Of a stretch of 7,800 nucleotides of DNA, positions 1-7,121 are shown one piece after another. The DNA is from Candidatus Jacksonbacteria bacterium (GTDB taxonomy: Bacteria; Patescibacteriota; Patescibacteriia; UBA9629; GWA2-43-13). The first letter of the stretch is position 1; the number at the start of each line of letters is the position of its first letter. Below the pieces are notes generated by a model. It was not told the origin of the DNA and made no database searches. It worked only from the letters and a program-made list of their open reading frames with translations. Position numbers and translations under genes: made by a program. The stretch covers positions 1-7,800 of the forward strand of contig JABIPD010000001.1 of NCBI GenBank assembly GCA_018698735.1, in the 5' to 3' direction.

Positions 1-2
1 CA

Positions 3-1112
3 ATCCAACTTACTCAAAGTAAGCTTGATACGCTTTTGGGAGTGGAATTGCATAAGGATTTAGTAGAAAAAATTATTCTTTCAACCGGCTGTGCAATAAA
101 TCCATCACCAAATGGTTGGAGAGTGGTGCCTCCTCCATACCGTCAAGATTTGGTGATAGAAGAAGATCTTATAGAAGAGGTCGGGAGGTTATATGGATAT
201 AATAAACTTACTCCTCGAATGCCTGTTGCGCGTATCGCTGTTCCAGAAATAGCACCACTGTATAAACGTAAAAAATTGTTAAAGGAATTAAGTGTTCGTT
301 CTGGGTATAACGAATTGCTTCATTACTCTTTCTATAGCGACAAACACATAAAAGCTTTGGGGTTGAGTACAAATAGCCATGTCGAACTTGCTAATCCGTT
401 AAGTGTTGATCAGAAATATTTGCGAACATCGCTTTTACCATATTTATTAGAAACCGCAGCAAGAGAAGCAAAGCAGGCTTCGAATGTTTCCGTGTTCGAA
501 TCTGGTGCTGTGTTTAATCCAACGAAACAATCACTTCCGCTAGAAGAGAGCCATTGGGCTGCAGTAAAGATAGATACTTCAAAATCGTCAGAGCAGTTAG
601 TGATGGAGTGTAAAGGATTGCTTGAATCGGGAGTTAACCTGTTAACTGATAGTGAAGCAATATGGGAGAAAGGTAAAAAAGAGTCTGTAATTGTTTTAAA
701 GCACCAGAAAAAAAATATTGCTGAGGTTGGAGTTATTCAGTCGTTACCTGCGTTTAAATTAAACACTCCTGCTGCGTATATGTGGTTAAATATAAGCGCA
801 CTCGCAGAAAATGCTATTCCTATTCAGCAGTATCAAAAAATGAGTATGTACCCTGCTGTTGTAAGAGATATAACTATTACCTTTGCCGAGCAAGTTGAAT
901 TTGCTATACTTACAAAGGAGATAGAGGCGATTAATCCATTAATAGTTTCTATTGGCTATGTAGGAACATTTTCAACAAAAGAAGGAGTAAACACAACTAT
1001 TCGTATTACCTATAGATCGGACAAAGAAACATTAACAAATAACGCTGTTTCGGAAATAGAGAAAGGTATTGTACAGAAAATACAAAAAAAGTTTAAAGGC
1101 ATGGTTGCCTAG
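3..1112 (+). CDS. pheT: Phenylalanyl-tRNA synthetase beta subunit, C-terminal part (5' end outside window)
   Basis: This is the C-terminal half or so of the beta chain of the cytoplasmic (alpha-beta)2 enzyme that charges tRNA-Phe. The frame is already open at base 3 and no stop precedes the TTG at 36, so that TTG is an internal Leu codon and the true start lies outside the window. Domains seen in order: the end of a B5 domain, with PPPYRQDL followed by EEDLIEEVGRLYGYNKL (about 129-209; family knowledge links the acidic residues to Mg and the domain to DNA-binding-like folds); the catalytic-like core, with ANPLS and LRTSLLP (about 390-450) and FESGAVF (about 500); and a C-terminal anticodon-binding FDX-ACB domain (about 834-1109) with MYPAVVRDITITF and RITYRSDKETLTN. 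The stretch between core and FDX-ACB seems compact. The stop is TAG. pheS would be expected upstream. The next gene follows after 21 bases, suggesting cotranscription. Confidence 0.95.
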   Translation: MQLTQSKLDTLLGVELHKDLVEKIILSTGCAINPSPNGWRVVPPPYRQDLVIEEDLIEEVGRLYGYNKLTPRMPVARIAVPEIAPLYKRKKLLKELSVRSGYNELLHYSFYSDKHIKALGLSTNSHVELANPLSVDQKYLRTSLLPYLLETAAREAKQASNVSVFESGAVFNPTKQSLPLEESHWAAVKIDTSKSSEQLVMECKGLLESGVNLLTDSEAIWEKGKKESVIVLKHQKKNIAEVGVIQSLPAFKLNTPAAYMWLNISALAENAIPIQQYQKMSMYPAVVRDITITFAEQVEFAILTKEIEAINPLIVSIGYVGTFSTKEGVNTTIRITYRSDKETLTNNAVSEIEKGIVQKIQKKFKGMVA

Positions 1113-1133
1113 AAGTGTTCGACCAAAATAAAT

Positions 1134-1442
1134 ATGTATGAAATAAAAAAATTTAATTCTCTCCAATGTGCGATTATTTCAGGAGTTATTTCTGGAAGCG
1201 CGCTACTTTTGTGGGCTGTTGTTACCGTTATAGTAGACGGTGTTCGTGTGTTGGTTGGAATAGCACCTGCGATTGAATTAACTTCAGCGTACTGGATTGC
1301 ACTCGCATTTAGTATTGTGGTGTTTCCGTTATTAGCCACGCTCGCAGGATCTGTTGTGGGATTTGTTTTTTCTGGGCTGTATAATATATGGGCTAAGTAT
1401 GTTGGAGGAATCGAGGTTGACTTGAAATTACTCAAAAAATAA
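1134..1442 (+). CDS. Small two-helix membrane protein of unknown function
   Basis: A 102-residue protein starting at ATG 1134; no Shine-Dalgarno sequence is visible in the AT-rich bases before it. It has a short basic N-terminus (MYEIKKFN), one long hydrophobic segment at about residues 12-40, a second at about 48-80 that contains glycine spacings (LAGSVVGFVFSGLYN) suited to helix packing, and a polar tail ending WAKYVGGIEVDLKLLKK. The pattern YN..A...GGIE.DL at the end of the second helix recurs, as far as I remember, in small hypothetical proteins of Patescibacteria and resembles the DUF3566-type transmembrane family; that link is from memory and tentative. Coding support comes from the strong hydrophobic pattern and the tight spacing to pheT (21 bases) and to the antiporter (15 bases). 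A reverse-strand frame over the same bases is a shadow. Function is unknown; a membrane scaffold or modulator role would be a guess. Confidence 0.75.
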   Translation: MYEIKKFNSLQCAIISGVISGSALLLWAVVTVIVDGVRVLVGIAPAIELTSAYWIALAFSIVVFPLLATLAGSVVGFVFSGLYNIWAKYVGGIEVDLKLLKK

Positions 1443-1457
1443 CCGTTGTACGAGCGT

Positions 1458-2432
1458 ATGTGGCAAACGGTATTGCTTCTTATTATCGGGGCTGGGGCTT
1501 TATGGAAAGGGGCAACCTATGTTGTTGACGGGTCTATTAGGTTGGCTCGTTTTTTTAATGTTTCAATGCTACTTATAGGGTTAACGATTATTGCAATCGG
1601 AACTTCTTTGCCAGAATTATGGGTAGGAATTTTTGCTGCACTAGATGGCTCTCCGGCATTGAGTTTTGGGAATATTATAGGCGCCGGGATGATGAACATG
1701 TGTGTGGTCTTAGGAATTGGGGCAATCGTGTCGCCAGTAAAAATAAAAGCTTCTACCTTGCGAGGAGAAATTCCATTTGTTTTTTTGGCGATAGCATTGG
1801 TTTGGTTGCTGGCATTAGACGGGGTGGTAGACAGGTTCGACGGAATCCTTTTGGTTATTTCGTATTGTGCTTTGTTTACTATTATTTATATACAAGCACG
1901 AAAAGAAGATGCTCATGGAAGTATTTGGCAGCGAGTAGGAACCATGGTTAAGAAGGGGAAAGAAGGCTATTTGTTTCGATCGATAATGCTTATTACTGGT
2001 GGAATAGTGCTCCTTATAGTTGGTGGGAAATTTGCTGTTAGTGGTGGCTCGGCGCTTGCAGAATCGTGGGGAGTTGCACCACTTATTATTGGTATTACGC
2101 TGGTGTCTGTTGGGACTGTTCTTCCTGAAATTATTACGGCAGTTGTTTCGTCGCGTGAGCATGTAGAGAACTTAAATGTTGGCAGTGTTATTGGCGGTAT
2201 GGTGTTTAATTTTTTGTTTGTTATTGGGATTGTTAGCATTATTCGTGAAATATCGGTCTCTCAAACCTTATTATGGCGAGAGTTTCCTGTTTTAATAGCA
2301 ATAGTATTGTTAGCAGTTTCGTTGCTTAGAAGTGGGGCTACACTTAGGCGCTGGGAGGGAGCAGTTCTTATTGGAGTATATGTTTTATATATTGTCTATT
2401 TACTTATTGCGACCCCAAGTATTTTTGTGTAA
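1458..2432 (+). CDS. Calcium/cation antiporter, CaCA superfamily (YrbG-like)
   Basis: An integral membrane exchanger of about 324 residues, the usual length for the prokaryotic Na/Ca exchanger group, with about ten hydrophobic segments and a charged central loop (about 1902-1965). The two inverted alpha repeats are clear. Alpha-1 (about 1575-1740) has GTSLPE and then GNIIGAGMMN. Alpha-2 (about 2079-2243) has GTVLPE and then GSVIGGMVFN. The Glu in each GT.LPE is the expected central cation ligand and both are present. In the family, the second motif usually reads like GN.IGSN...N; here the Ser is Ala in alpha-1 and Gly in alpha-2, and the alpha-2 GTS Ser is Val, so ion selectivity may differ from a classical Na/Ca exchanger. 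I chose ATG 1458 (MWQTVLLLIIG) over an in-frame TTG at 1446 that adds only four residues; neither has a good ribosome binding site. It is probably the last gene of the pheT transcription unit. No clear terminator follows. Confidence 0.85.
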   Translation: MWQTVLLLIIGAGALWKGATYVVDGSIRLARFFNVSMLLIGLTIIAIGTSLPELWVGIFAALDGSPALSFGNIIGAGMMNMCVVLGIGAIVSPVKIKASTLRGEIPFVFLAIALVWLLALDGVVDRFDGILLVISYCALFTIIYIQARKEDAHGSIWQRVGTMVKKGKEGYLFRSIMLITGGIVLLIVGGKFAVSGGSALAESWGVAPLIIGITLVSVGTVLPEIITAVVSSREHVENLNVGSVIGGMVFNFLFVIGIVSIIREISVSQTLLWREFPVLIAIVLLAVSLLRSGATLRRWEGAVLIGVYVLYIVYLLIATPSIFV

Positions 2433-2450
2433 AAAATGAGGGTAATAGCC

Positions 2451-2478
2451 TTGTTTTTTAAGCTAAACATGCTAAAAT
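2451..2478 (+). promoter_or_regulatory. Likely gyrB promoter (extended -10)
   Basis: TTGTTT at 2451-2456 and TAAAAT at 2473-2478 are separated by 16 bases. A TG at 2470-2471 precedes the -10 box by one base, the extended -10 arrangement. Transcription would start near 2485, giving an untranslated leader of about 40 bases. The assignment rests on match to sigma-70 consensus and position only. Confidence 0.6.
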
Positions 2479-2524
2479 AGAGTGTAGATAATGTCTCGAA
2501 TAAAGACTCTTATTTTTTTTGATT

Positions 2525-4651
2525 ATGCCAAAAGAACCAGCACCGGAAGCAGAAGAAAAAAAAGCCAAAAAAGCAACTAAAAAAACAGAATATAGTGCCG
2601 ATCAAATTACTGTTTTAGAGGGATTAGACCCTGTTCGTAAGCGTCCAGGAATGTATATTGGGAATACAGCAGAGGCAGGTCTTCATCATATGATATGGGA
2701 GGTGGTCGATAACTCGATCGACGAAGCCATGGCTGGCCACTGTACCGATATAACCATCAAGCTTTTGCCAGATGGTATGGTTGAGGTTTCAGATAATGGC
2801 CGTGGAATTCCAGTAGAAAAACATAAGCAAACAGGGTTGTCGGCATTAGAAACTGTTTTAACAAAACTTCATGCAGGTGGAAAATTCGGACAAGGAGGAT
2901 ACAAAGTGTCTGGAGGGCTTCACGGGGTTGGTGTTAGTGTGGTAAATGCATTGTCTACCTATCTTAAGGCCGAAATTAAAAGAGACGGCTGGCTTTGGGC
3001 ACAAGAGTACAAGCAAGGCGCACCAAAGGGAAAAATAAAAAAAGTTAAAAAAATTCCTAAAACCACAACCGGAACCACCATGACATTTCAGGCGGATCCG
3101 ACTATTTTTACGGTTACCGAATATTCTTGGAAAACAATTATAGACCATTTACGACAGCAGGCATATTTAACCAAAGGCGTTAAAATAATTATCATCGACG
3201 AACGAGAAATTAAGGAGGTGAAAGAATCTTCAGAAGAGGGCGAAAAATCTGCAGATGTTGAATTTACGGTTGGTAAGAAAAAATATACTTTTTATTTCGA
3301 GGGTGGGATTGCTTCTTATATACGGCATCTTAACCGAAATTATTCTGCAAAACAGCTGAATATTTTTTACATGGATGCAACAGAAGACGAAGTTCAGGTA
3401 GAGGTTGCATTTCAGTATGTAGAAGAATTTAAAGAATCGGTATTTACTTTCGCAAATAATATTCACACAACAGAAGGTGGCATGCATTTAACTGGTTTTA
3501 AATCTGCTCTCACACGAAACTTAAACGCCTATGCCCGAGAGAAGGGATATTTAAAAGAAAAAGACGACAATCTTTCTGCAGAAGATGTGCGTGAAGGATT
3601 AACCTCTATTGTTAGTGTGAAAGTTCAGGAACCACAGTTCGAGGGCCAGACAAAGTCTAAACTTGGAAATGCAGAGGTGAGAGGGATTGTAGAATCGACA
3701 TTCTCGGAAAAACTTTCGATGTGGTTAGAAGAAAACCCTCGAGATGGAGAAGCAGTAATAGGAAAAGCGTTGCTTGCTGCTCAAGCACGGAAAGCTGCAA
3801 AAGCTGCTCGAGAAACTGTTTTAAGAAAAGGTGCCTTAGAAGGTTTTGCTCTCCCTGGAAAACTTGCAGATTGTTCTTCCAGAGACGCTACAGTTTCGGA
3901 ACTCTATATTGTTGAGGGAGACTCTGCTGGCGGTTCTACAAAACAAGGCCGCAACAGAACTTTCCAGGCAGTATTGCCGCTTCGTGGAAAAATTTTAAAT
4001 GTAGAAAGAGCACGGTTAGATAAAATGCTAGCAAACAACGAAGTAAAATCGCTTGTTATTGCTTTAGGCACCAACATTGGGGAGCAATTTAATATAGAAG
4101 ATTTGCGGTATCATCGAATTATTATTATGACCGATGCCGACGTCGATGGTTCGCATATTAGAACATTGCTGCTTACATTATTTTATCGTTATTTCCCAGA
4201 TCTTATTATCGCAGGCCATATATACATAGCTCAGCCGCCGTTATACATGGTAGAACATGGCAAAAGTTCTGAATATGTCTACGACGATCAAGAACTTCAG
4301 AAATCCTTAAAACGATTCGGAGTAGAAGATGTTTCTTTAGTAGAGGAAGATCCATCGGCAGGTACCGAAGAAGAAGCAGCAGAAGAGGAAGAAGGTTCAG
4401 AAGAAGAGCAAACACAAACAGCTTCAAAAAAGAAGGTTCGTATACAGCGTTACAAAGGTTTAGGAGAAATGAATCCAGATCAGCTTTGGGAAACCACTAT
4501 GGATCCTAAAACCCGAATTATGAAACAAGTAACAATAGAAGATGCTGCAGCGGCGGAAGAAATTTTCCAAATGCTTATGGGCATAGAAGTTGCGCCTCGA
4601 AAACGATTTATTCAAACACGTGCAAAGAAAGTAGAAAATTTAGATATATAA
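2525..4651 (+). CDS. gyrB: DNA gyrase subunit B (type IIA topoisomerase ATPase/TOPRIM subunit)
   Basis: The ATP-hydrolysing and TOPRIM subunit of gyrase, which with GyrA introduces negative supercoils. Start ATG 2525 gives 708 residues; an upstream in-frame TTG at 2519 adds two. No Shine-Dalgarno sequence is present. Numbering from ATG 2525: a charged Lys/Glu/Ala-rich extension (1-22), the GHKL ATPase domain with WEVVDNSIDEA (catalytic Glu about 59, Mg-binding Asn about 63), SDNGRGIPV (Asp about 90) and GGLHGVGVSVVNALS (about 130-144), the transducer domain with QTKSKLGN (Lys about 377), then TOPRIM with EGDSAGGSTKQGR (Glu about 464) and MTDADVDGSHIRT (about 536-548), and the tail RYKGLGEMNPDQLWETTMDP. 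All catalytic motifs are intact. A Glu-rich, low-complexity insert (about 606-634) lies between YIAQPPLY and the tail. GyrB and ParE are hard to separate by eye; length and motifs favour GyrB. gyrA is not in the window. It is monocistronic: own promoter before, strong terminator after. Confidence 0.95.
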   Translation: MPKEPAPEAEEKKAKKATKKTEYSADQITVLEGLDPVRKRPGMYIGNTAEAGLHHMIWEVVDNSIDEAMAGHCTDITIKLLPDGMVEVSDNGRGIPVEKHKQTGLSALETVLTKLHAGGKFGQGGYKVSGGLHGVGVSVVNALSTYLKAEIKRDGWLWAQEYKQGAPKGKIKKVKKIPKTTTGTTMTFQADPTIFTVTEYSWKTIIDHLRQQAYLTKGVKIIIIDEREIKEVKESSEEGEKSADVEFTVGKKKYTFYFEGGIASYIRHLNRNYSAKQLNIFYMDATEDEVQVEVAFQYVEEFKESVFTFANNIHTTEGGMHLTGFKSALTRNLNAYAREKGYLKEKDDNLSAEDVREGLTSIVSVKVQEPQFEGQTKSKLGNAEVRGIVESTFSEKLSMWLEENPRDGEAVIGKALLAAQARKAAKAARETVLRKGALEGFALPGKLADCSSRDATVSELYIVEGDSAGGSTKQGRNRTFQAVLPLRGKILNVERARLDKMLANNEVKSLVIALGTNIGEQFNIEDLRYHRIIIMTDADVDGSHIRTLLLTLFYRYFPDLIIAGHIYIAQPPLYMVEHGKSSEYVYDDQELQKSLKRFGVEDVSLVEEDPSAGTEEEAAEEEEGSEEEQTQTASKKKVRIQRYKGLGEMNPDQLWETTMDPKTRIMKQVTIEDAAAAEEIFQMLMGIEVAPRKRFIQTRAKKVENLDI

Positions 4652-4655
4652 TTAG

Positions 4656-4701
4656 TTACTTAATACAAAAAAACAGCTTGGCTGTTTTTTGTATTGAGTA
4701 A
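4656..4701 (+). terminator. Intrinsic terminator after gyrB (long A/T-flanked hairpin)
   Basis: A CAGC/GCTG core with a TTG loop (4674-4684) is flanked by seven A on the left and six T on the right, and pairing continues outward through AATAC/GTATT and TTACT/AGTAA with one T-G pair and one bulged A. The whole forms a stem of about 21 pairs. A runs on one side and T runs on the other would let it terminate in both directions. It begins five bases after the gyrB stop. Confidence 0.85.
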
Positions 4702-4714
4702 AATCGTGTACAAT
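4686..4714 (+). promoter_or_regulatory. Likely promoter of the secreted-protein gene
   Basis: TACAAT at 4709-4714 is a good -10 box. No good -35 is seen; the best-placed hexamers (4686-4692, T-rich) lie inside the right arm of the gyrB terminator. Transcription from about 4721 would leave a leader of only about 17 bases before ATG 4738, with no Shine-Dalgarno sequence. Confidence 0.5.
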
Positions 4715-4737
4715 AGAGAAGAATAACAAATAACTCT

Positions 4738-7044
4738 ATGAAAAGGTTTCTATATTTTTTTGTGCTAGCAGTAATTCTGCTTCCAAGTAACGGGATTGTT
4801 TTTGCTCAAGAGCAAGATATTATTTCGTTTGGTGTACAGTATCAGCCTCAAATTTTTTCTGGAAATGGAATTCAGGTTGAATGGGAGCGGCGATCTTTAT
4901 CGGCAACTCCATCTTTAATCCTTTCGGCAGCCTGTAGTGATGGCGTTTCTATTCGAGATATGTTTGGACTAACGTGTACCTATGCTTCAGATGCTCATTC
5001 TGCTGGCATTAATGTTTCTAAAAGAACAAAGCAGTCTGGGGTGGTAGAAAATACAACTTCGGCTCCGTTAAAAATAACATTTATTTTAACGGCAGGCTCA
5101 GAGCAGTCACAAGAAGTTATCACGGTTCTTCCTGCTGGATATGAAGAAATTATCCCCAGTGGTGCTTTTGTAAAAACCGCATCCGATTCGGCTGTATATT
5201 ATGTTAATGAAGATAAAACGCTGAGTGTTATCCCTCATGAGAGTGTGTATTTTTCCTATGGCTACAAAGATTTTTCTCAAGTAAAAGTAGCAACTCTTTC
5301 GGGGTTTTTAAAAACGACACCGGTTGCATTTCCTGAAGGCTCTTTGTTTAGAGGTACACAACAAAGCATAGGAGAAAAAGATGCAAGTGCAGTTTTTGTT
5401 GTAGAAGAGGGAAAGCTAAGACCTATCGTATCTTCTGAAGTTTATCAATCGATATATAGTGATCCTCAGTGGTCTCGAGTAGCTTGGATCCCAGATGATT
5501 TGCTTTCTAAATTTAATTATCCGATAGGCGAGAATTGGACAAGCTCATCTGCCCCTCCAGTAGGCACAATTCTTCAGGATGCAGAAACCTATTACCGAGT
5601 AGAAAAGGAGAACGGAGTTTATATAAAGAAAAAACTTTCAAATACAAAAGAAGAACTTACAAATAATAAAATCCCAATAGCTCAGGCACTTCAATTAAGT
5701 GTATTTGGTACTAATCTTTCAGACGGATCAGAATTAAAAAATTTTCTTGTTACACCAACTCCTGCCACTATTTCAGATACTCAGCATACGCCAATAGATT
5801 CGGTAAACAATGGCACCTTAACAATAATAGCCCCAAAAACAGATGATATATTTGGAGTTGGCTTAAGAGAAACAGTGAGGTGGCAGTTTGCTAATCTTAA
5901 AGAACCGGCTGTTAATATAAAGCTTACAAATTCGGAGAACGAAGAGTTTTCTCTTGGATCGGTTTCTGTTCTAGAGTCCGAAACAAAAGAGCAGGAAGCA
6001 ACATTTGTTATAGACGTCGCACTTGGTACGTATTCACTTTCTGTATGCAATGGAGCCATGTGTGATGTTCAAGAAAATATAACAGTTACATCTAAATCCG
6101 ATGCCCTTTCGGCAGATTTAAATATTAAAGACGTTACCGGCATTCAAGAGAATTATTTGCAAGATGAAGAAATTAATGTGTATTTTACACTCGACTTTAA
6201 CGATCAGATTAAAGATTACGCTCCTTTTTGGGAGACGAATGTGTATGCGCAATTTAATAGTAGTGGCACGGTGATAAATAAAACATTTGGTACGTATAAT
6301 GTAGATACTGGCCGTTGGGAAATACAAATACACGCGCCGGCAACATCTTCTGGGCAGATGGATTTAGAAATTGTTGGATTTTGCACAGGCAGTCCTACTC
6401 ATTGTGAAGACGCAGGGACGGCAGCTGAAGCGCGGAATTCAACTCGTGTAGAAATAATTTCAACAGACCTTGTATTTGTCTCGCCTGTTTCTAATGCCCA
6501 ATGGGCAAGAGGAGCAAATCATACAGTAGAATGGACAGGCGGACGAGGAGATACCTCTCTTATCTATTTAGAATCTGTAACATATCCAGGCTCCAGAATG
6601 CTTTTATCCGAAGGAAACGCATTTAATGGCGGTCATGGTTGGGATATTCTTTCAGATGCTCCTATCGGAGTTTATGAAATACTCGTAGAACTAAGAAAAG
6701 AGGGTTCGTTTTTAGAAAGCCATCGATCTGATCCGTTTTCTATCATAGGTACTGGAGCTGTTGGAATTTTTCCTGTGAAAGGAGATCAGCTTAAACATGG
6801 CCAGGGGTATTCTATTACTTGGCCGTATTGGTTTATTGGTGATTCTCAGACAACTGTAACAATTCGACTTAACAGAGATGGGACTGAATACTCGTCTTTG
6901 GTATCAAAAATCGGAAATTCAGGACTCTACGAATGGACTGTTCCATTCTCGGTAACAACAGGTCCTTCTTATAGTATTAATATATCTCCAGAAAATTCTA
7001 CAAAAGGGATTATCTATACATCGGAATTCGACATTCTGCCGTAA
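4738..7044 (+). CDS. Secreted multi-domain cell-envelope protein with Kre9/Knh1-like repeats
   Basis: A 768-residue exported protein. Residues 1-23 form a signal peptide: basic MKRF, a hydrophobic core to about 20, and a VFA|Q cleavage site. Mature part in order: an Ig-like beta domain (about 28-140) with Cys66 and Cys80; three degenerate repeats of a CPR-type envelope module (about 142-330; example AVFVVEEGKLRPIVSSEVY, then W..V.WIPDDLL); a first Kre9/Knh1-like beta domain (about 359-450; GTLTIIAPK, TVRWQF); another beta-rich domain (about 455-575); and two further Kre9/Knh1-like domains (about 577-671, VFVSPVSNAQW and HTVEWTGG; about 674-768, VGIFPVKGDQL, YSITWPYW and YEWTVPF). The 'sP..g....G....i.W' pattern is the basis for the family call. 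There is no C-terminal membrane helix or LPXTG motif, so it is probably released or held non-covalently at the surface. A structural, S-layer-like or adhesive role is inferred; no catalytic motif is seen. It stands alone between two terminators. Confidence 0.8.
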   Translation: MKRFLYFFVLAVILLPSNGIVFAQEQDIISFGVQYQPQIFSGNGIQVEWERRSLSATPSLILSAACSDGVSIRDMFGLTCTYASDAHSAGINVSKRTKQSGVVENTTSAPLKITFILTAGSEQSQEVITVLPAGYEEIIPSGAFVKTASDSAVYYVNEDKTLSVIPHESVYFSYGYKDFSQVKVATLSGFLKTTPVAFPEGSLFRGTQQSIGEKDASAVFVVEEGKLRPIVSSEVYQSIYSDPQWSRVAWIPDDLLSKFNYPIGENWTSSSAPPVGTILQDAETYYRVEKENGVYIKKKLSNTKEELTNNKIPIAQALQLSVFGTNLSDGSELKNFLVTPTPATISDTQHTPIDSVNNGTLTIIAPKTDDIFGVGLRETVRWQFANLKEPAVNIKLTNSENEEFSLGSVSVLESETKEQEATFVIDVALGTYSLSVCNGAMCDVQENITVTSKSDALSADLNIKDVTGIQENYLQDEEINVYFTLDFNDQIKDYAPFWETNVYAQFNSSGTVINKTFGTYNVDTGRWEIQIHAPATSSGQMDLEIVGFCTGSPTHCEDAGTAAEARNSTRVEIISTDLVFVSPVSNAQWARGANHTVEWTGGRGDTSLIYLESVTYPGSRMLLSEGNAFNGGHGWDILSDAPIGVYEILVELRKEGSFLESHRSDPFSIIGTGAVGIFPVKGDQLKHGQGYSITWPYWFIGDSQTTVTIRLNRDGTEYSSLVSKIGNSGLYEWTVPFSVTTGPSYSINISPENSTKGIIYTSEFDILP
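5161..5727 (+). repeat. Three degenerate protein-level repeats within the secreted protein
   Basis: Residues about 142-195, 202-265 and 275-330 share the order: 'G.l.+' opening (SGAFVKTAS, GSLFRGTQQ, VGTILQDAE), a short strand with paired aromatic or hydrophobic residues (AVYYVNED, AVFVVEEGK, TYYRVEKEN), a turn, then a helix with a S.Y or aromatic pattern. The first two copies align well (HESVYFSYGYKDFSQVKVATL against SSEVYQSIYSDPQWSRVAWIP); the third is weak. In Patescibacteria such modules occur in surface proteins, from memory. Confidence 0.5.
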
Positions 7045-7057
7045 AGGTAAGTTACAG

Positions 7058-7084
7058 AAAAAGCTCATTTGATGAGCTTTTTTT
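7058..7084 (+). terminator. Intrinsic terminator after the secreted-protein gene
   Basis: AAAAAGCTCAT pairs with ATGAGCTTTTT around a TTG loop, an 11-pair stem with a GC-containing centre, followed by T to base 7084 (seven in a row). It lies 13 bases after the stop codon. The A-rich left arm could make it work on the opposite strand too. Confidence 0.9.
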
Positions 7085-7090
7085 GATAAC

Positions 7091-7121
7091 TTGATTTTTA
7101 TGTCCCATTGTGGGATAGTAT
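7091..7121 (+). promoter_or_regulatory. Possible promoter of the right-edge gene
   Basis: TTGATT at 7091-7096 and TAGTAT at 7116-7121 are 19 bases apart, longer than ideal. It is the best pair between the terminator and the start codon. A transcript would begin near 7128. Support is weak and rests on consensus match alone. Confidence 0.35.

Noticed and set aside
36..38. TTG at 36 as start of pheT
   Set aside because: The frame is open upstream to base 3 with B5-like sequence (QSKLDTLLGVEL), so the codon is an internal Leu of a longer protein.
1109..1435. Reverse-strand frame of 108 codons opposite the small membrane protein
   Set aside because: It lies almost exactly opposite 1134-1442, whose forward translation shows a clear two-helix membrane pattern. 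The reverse product is low-complexity Thr/Asn-rich and fits no family.
1619..1951. Forward frame of 110 codons inside the antiporter gene
   Set aside because: It is a +1-type shadow; the antiporter motifs run uninterrupted through the same bases, and the product is Arg/Cys/Tyr-rich without pattern.
4206..4427. Reverse-strand frame with Leu-rich runs that looks like a membrane protein
   Set aside because: The Leu runs are the complement of the Glu-rich codons in the gyrB insert, so the apparent membrane helix is an artefact.
6544..6552. RGD tripeptide (residues 603-605) as an integrin-type adhesion motif
   Set aside because: A three-residue match in a bacterial beta domain is expected by chance, and nothing else suggests a eukaryotic receptor.
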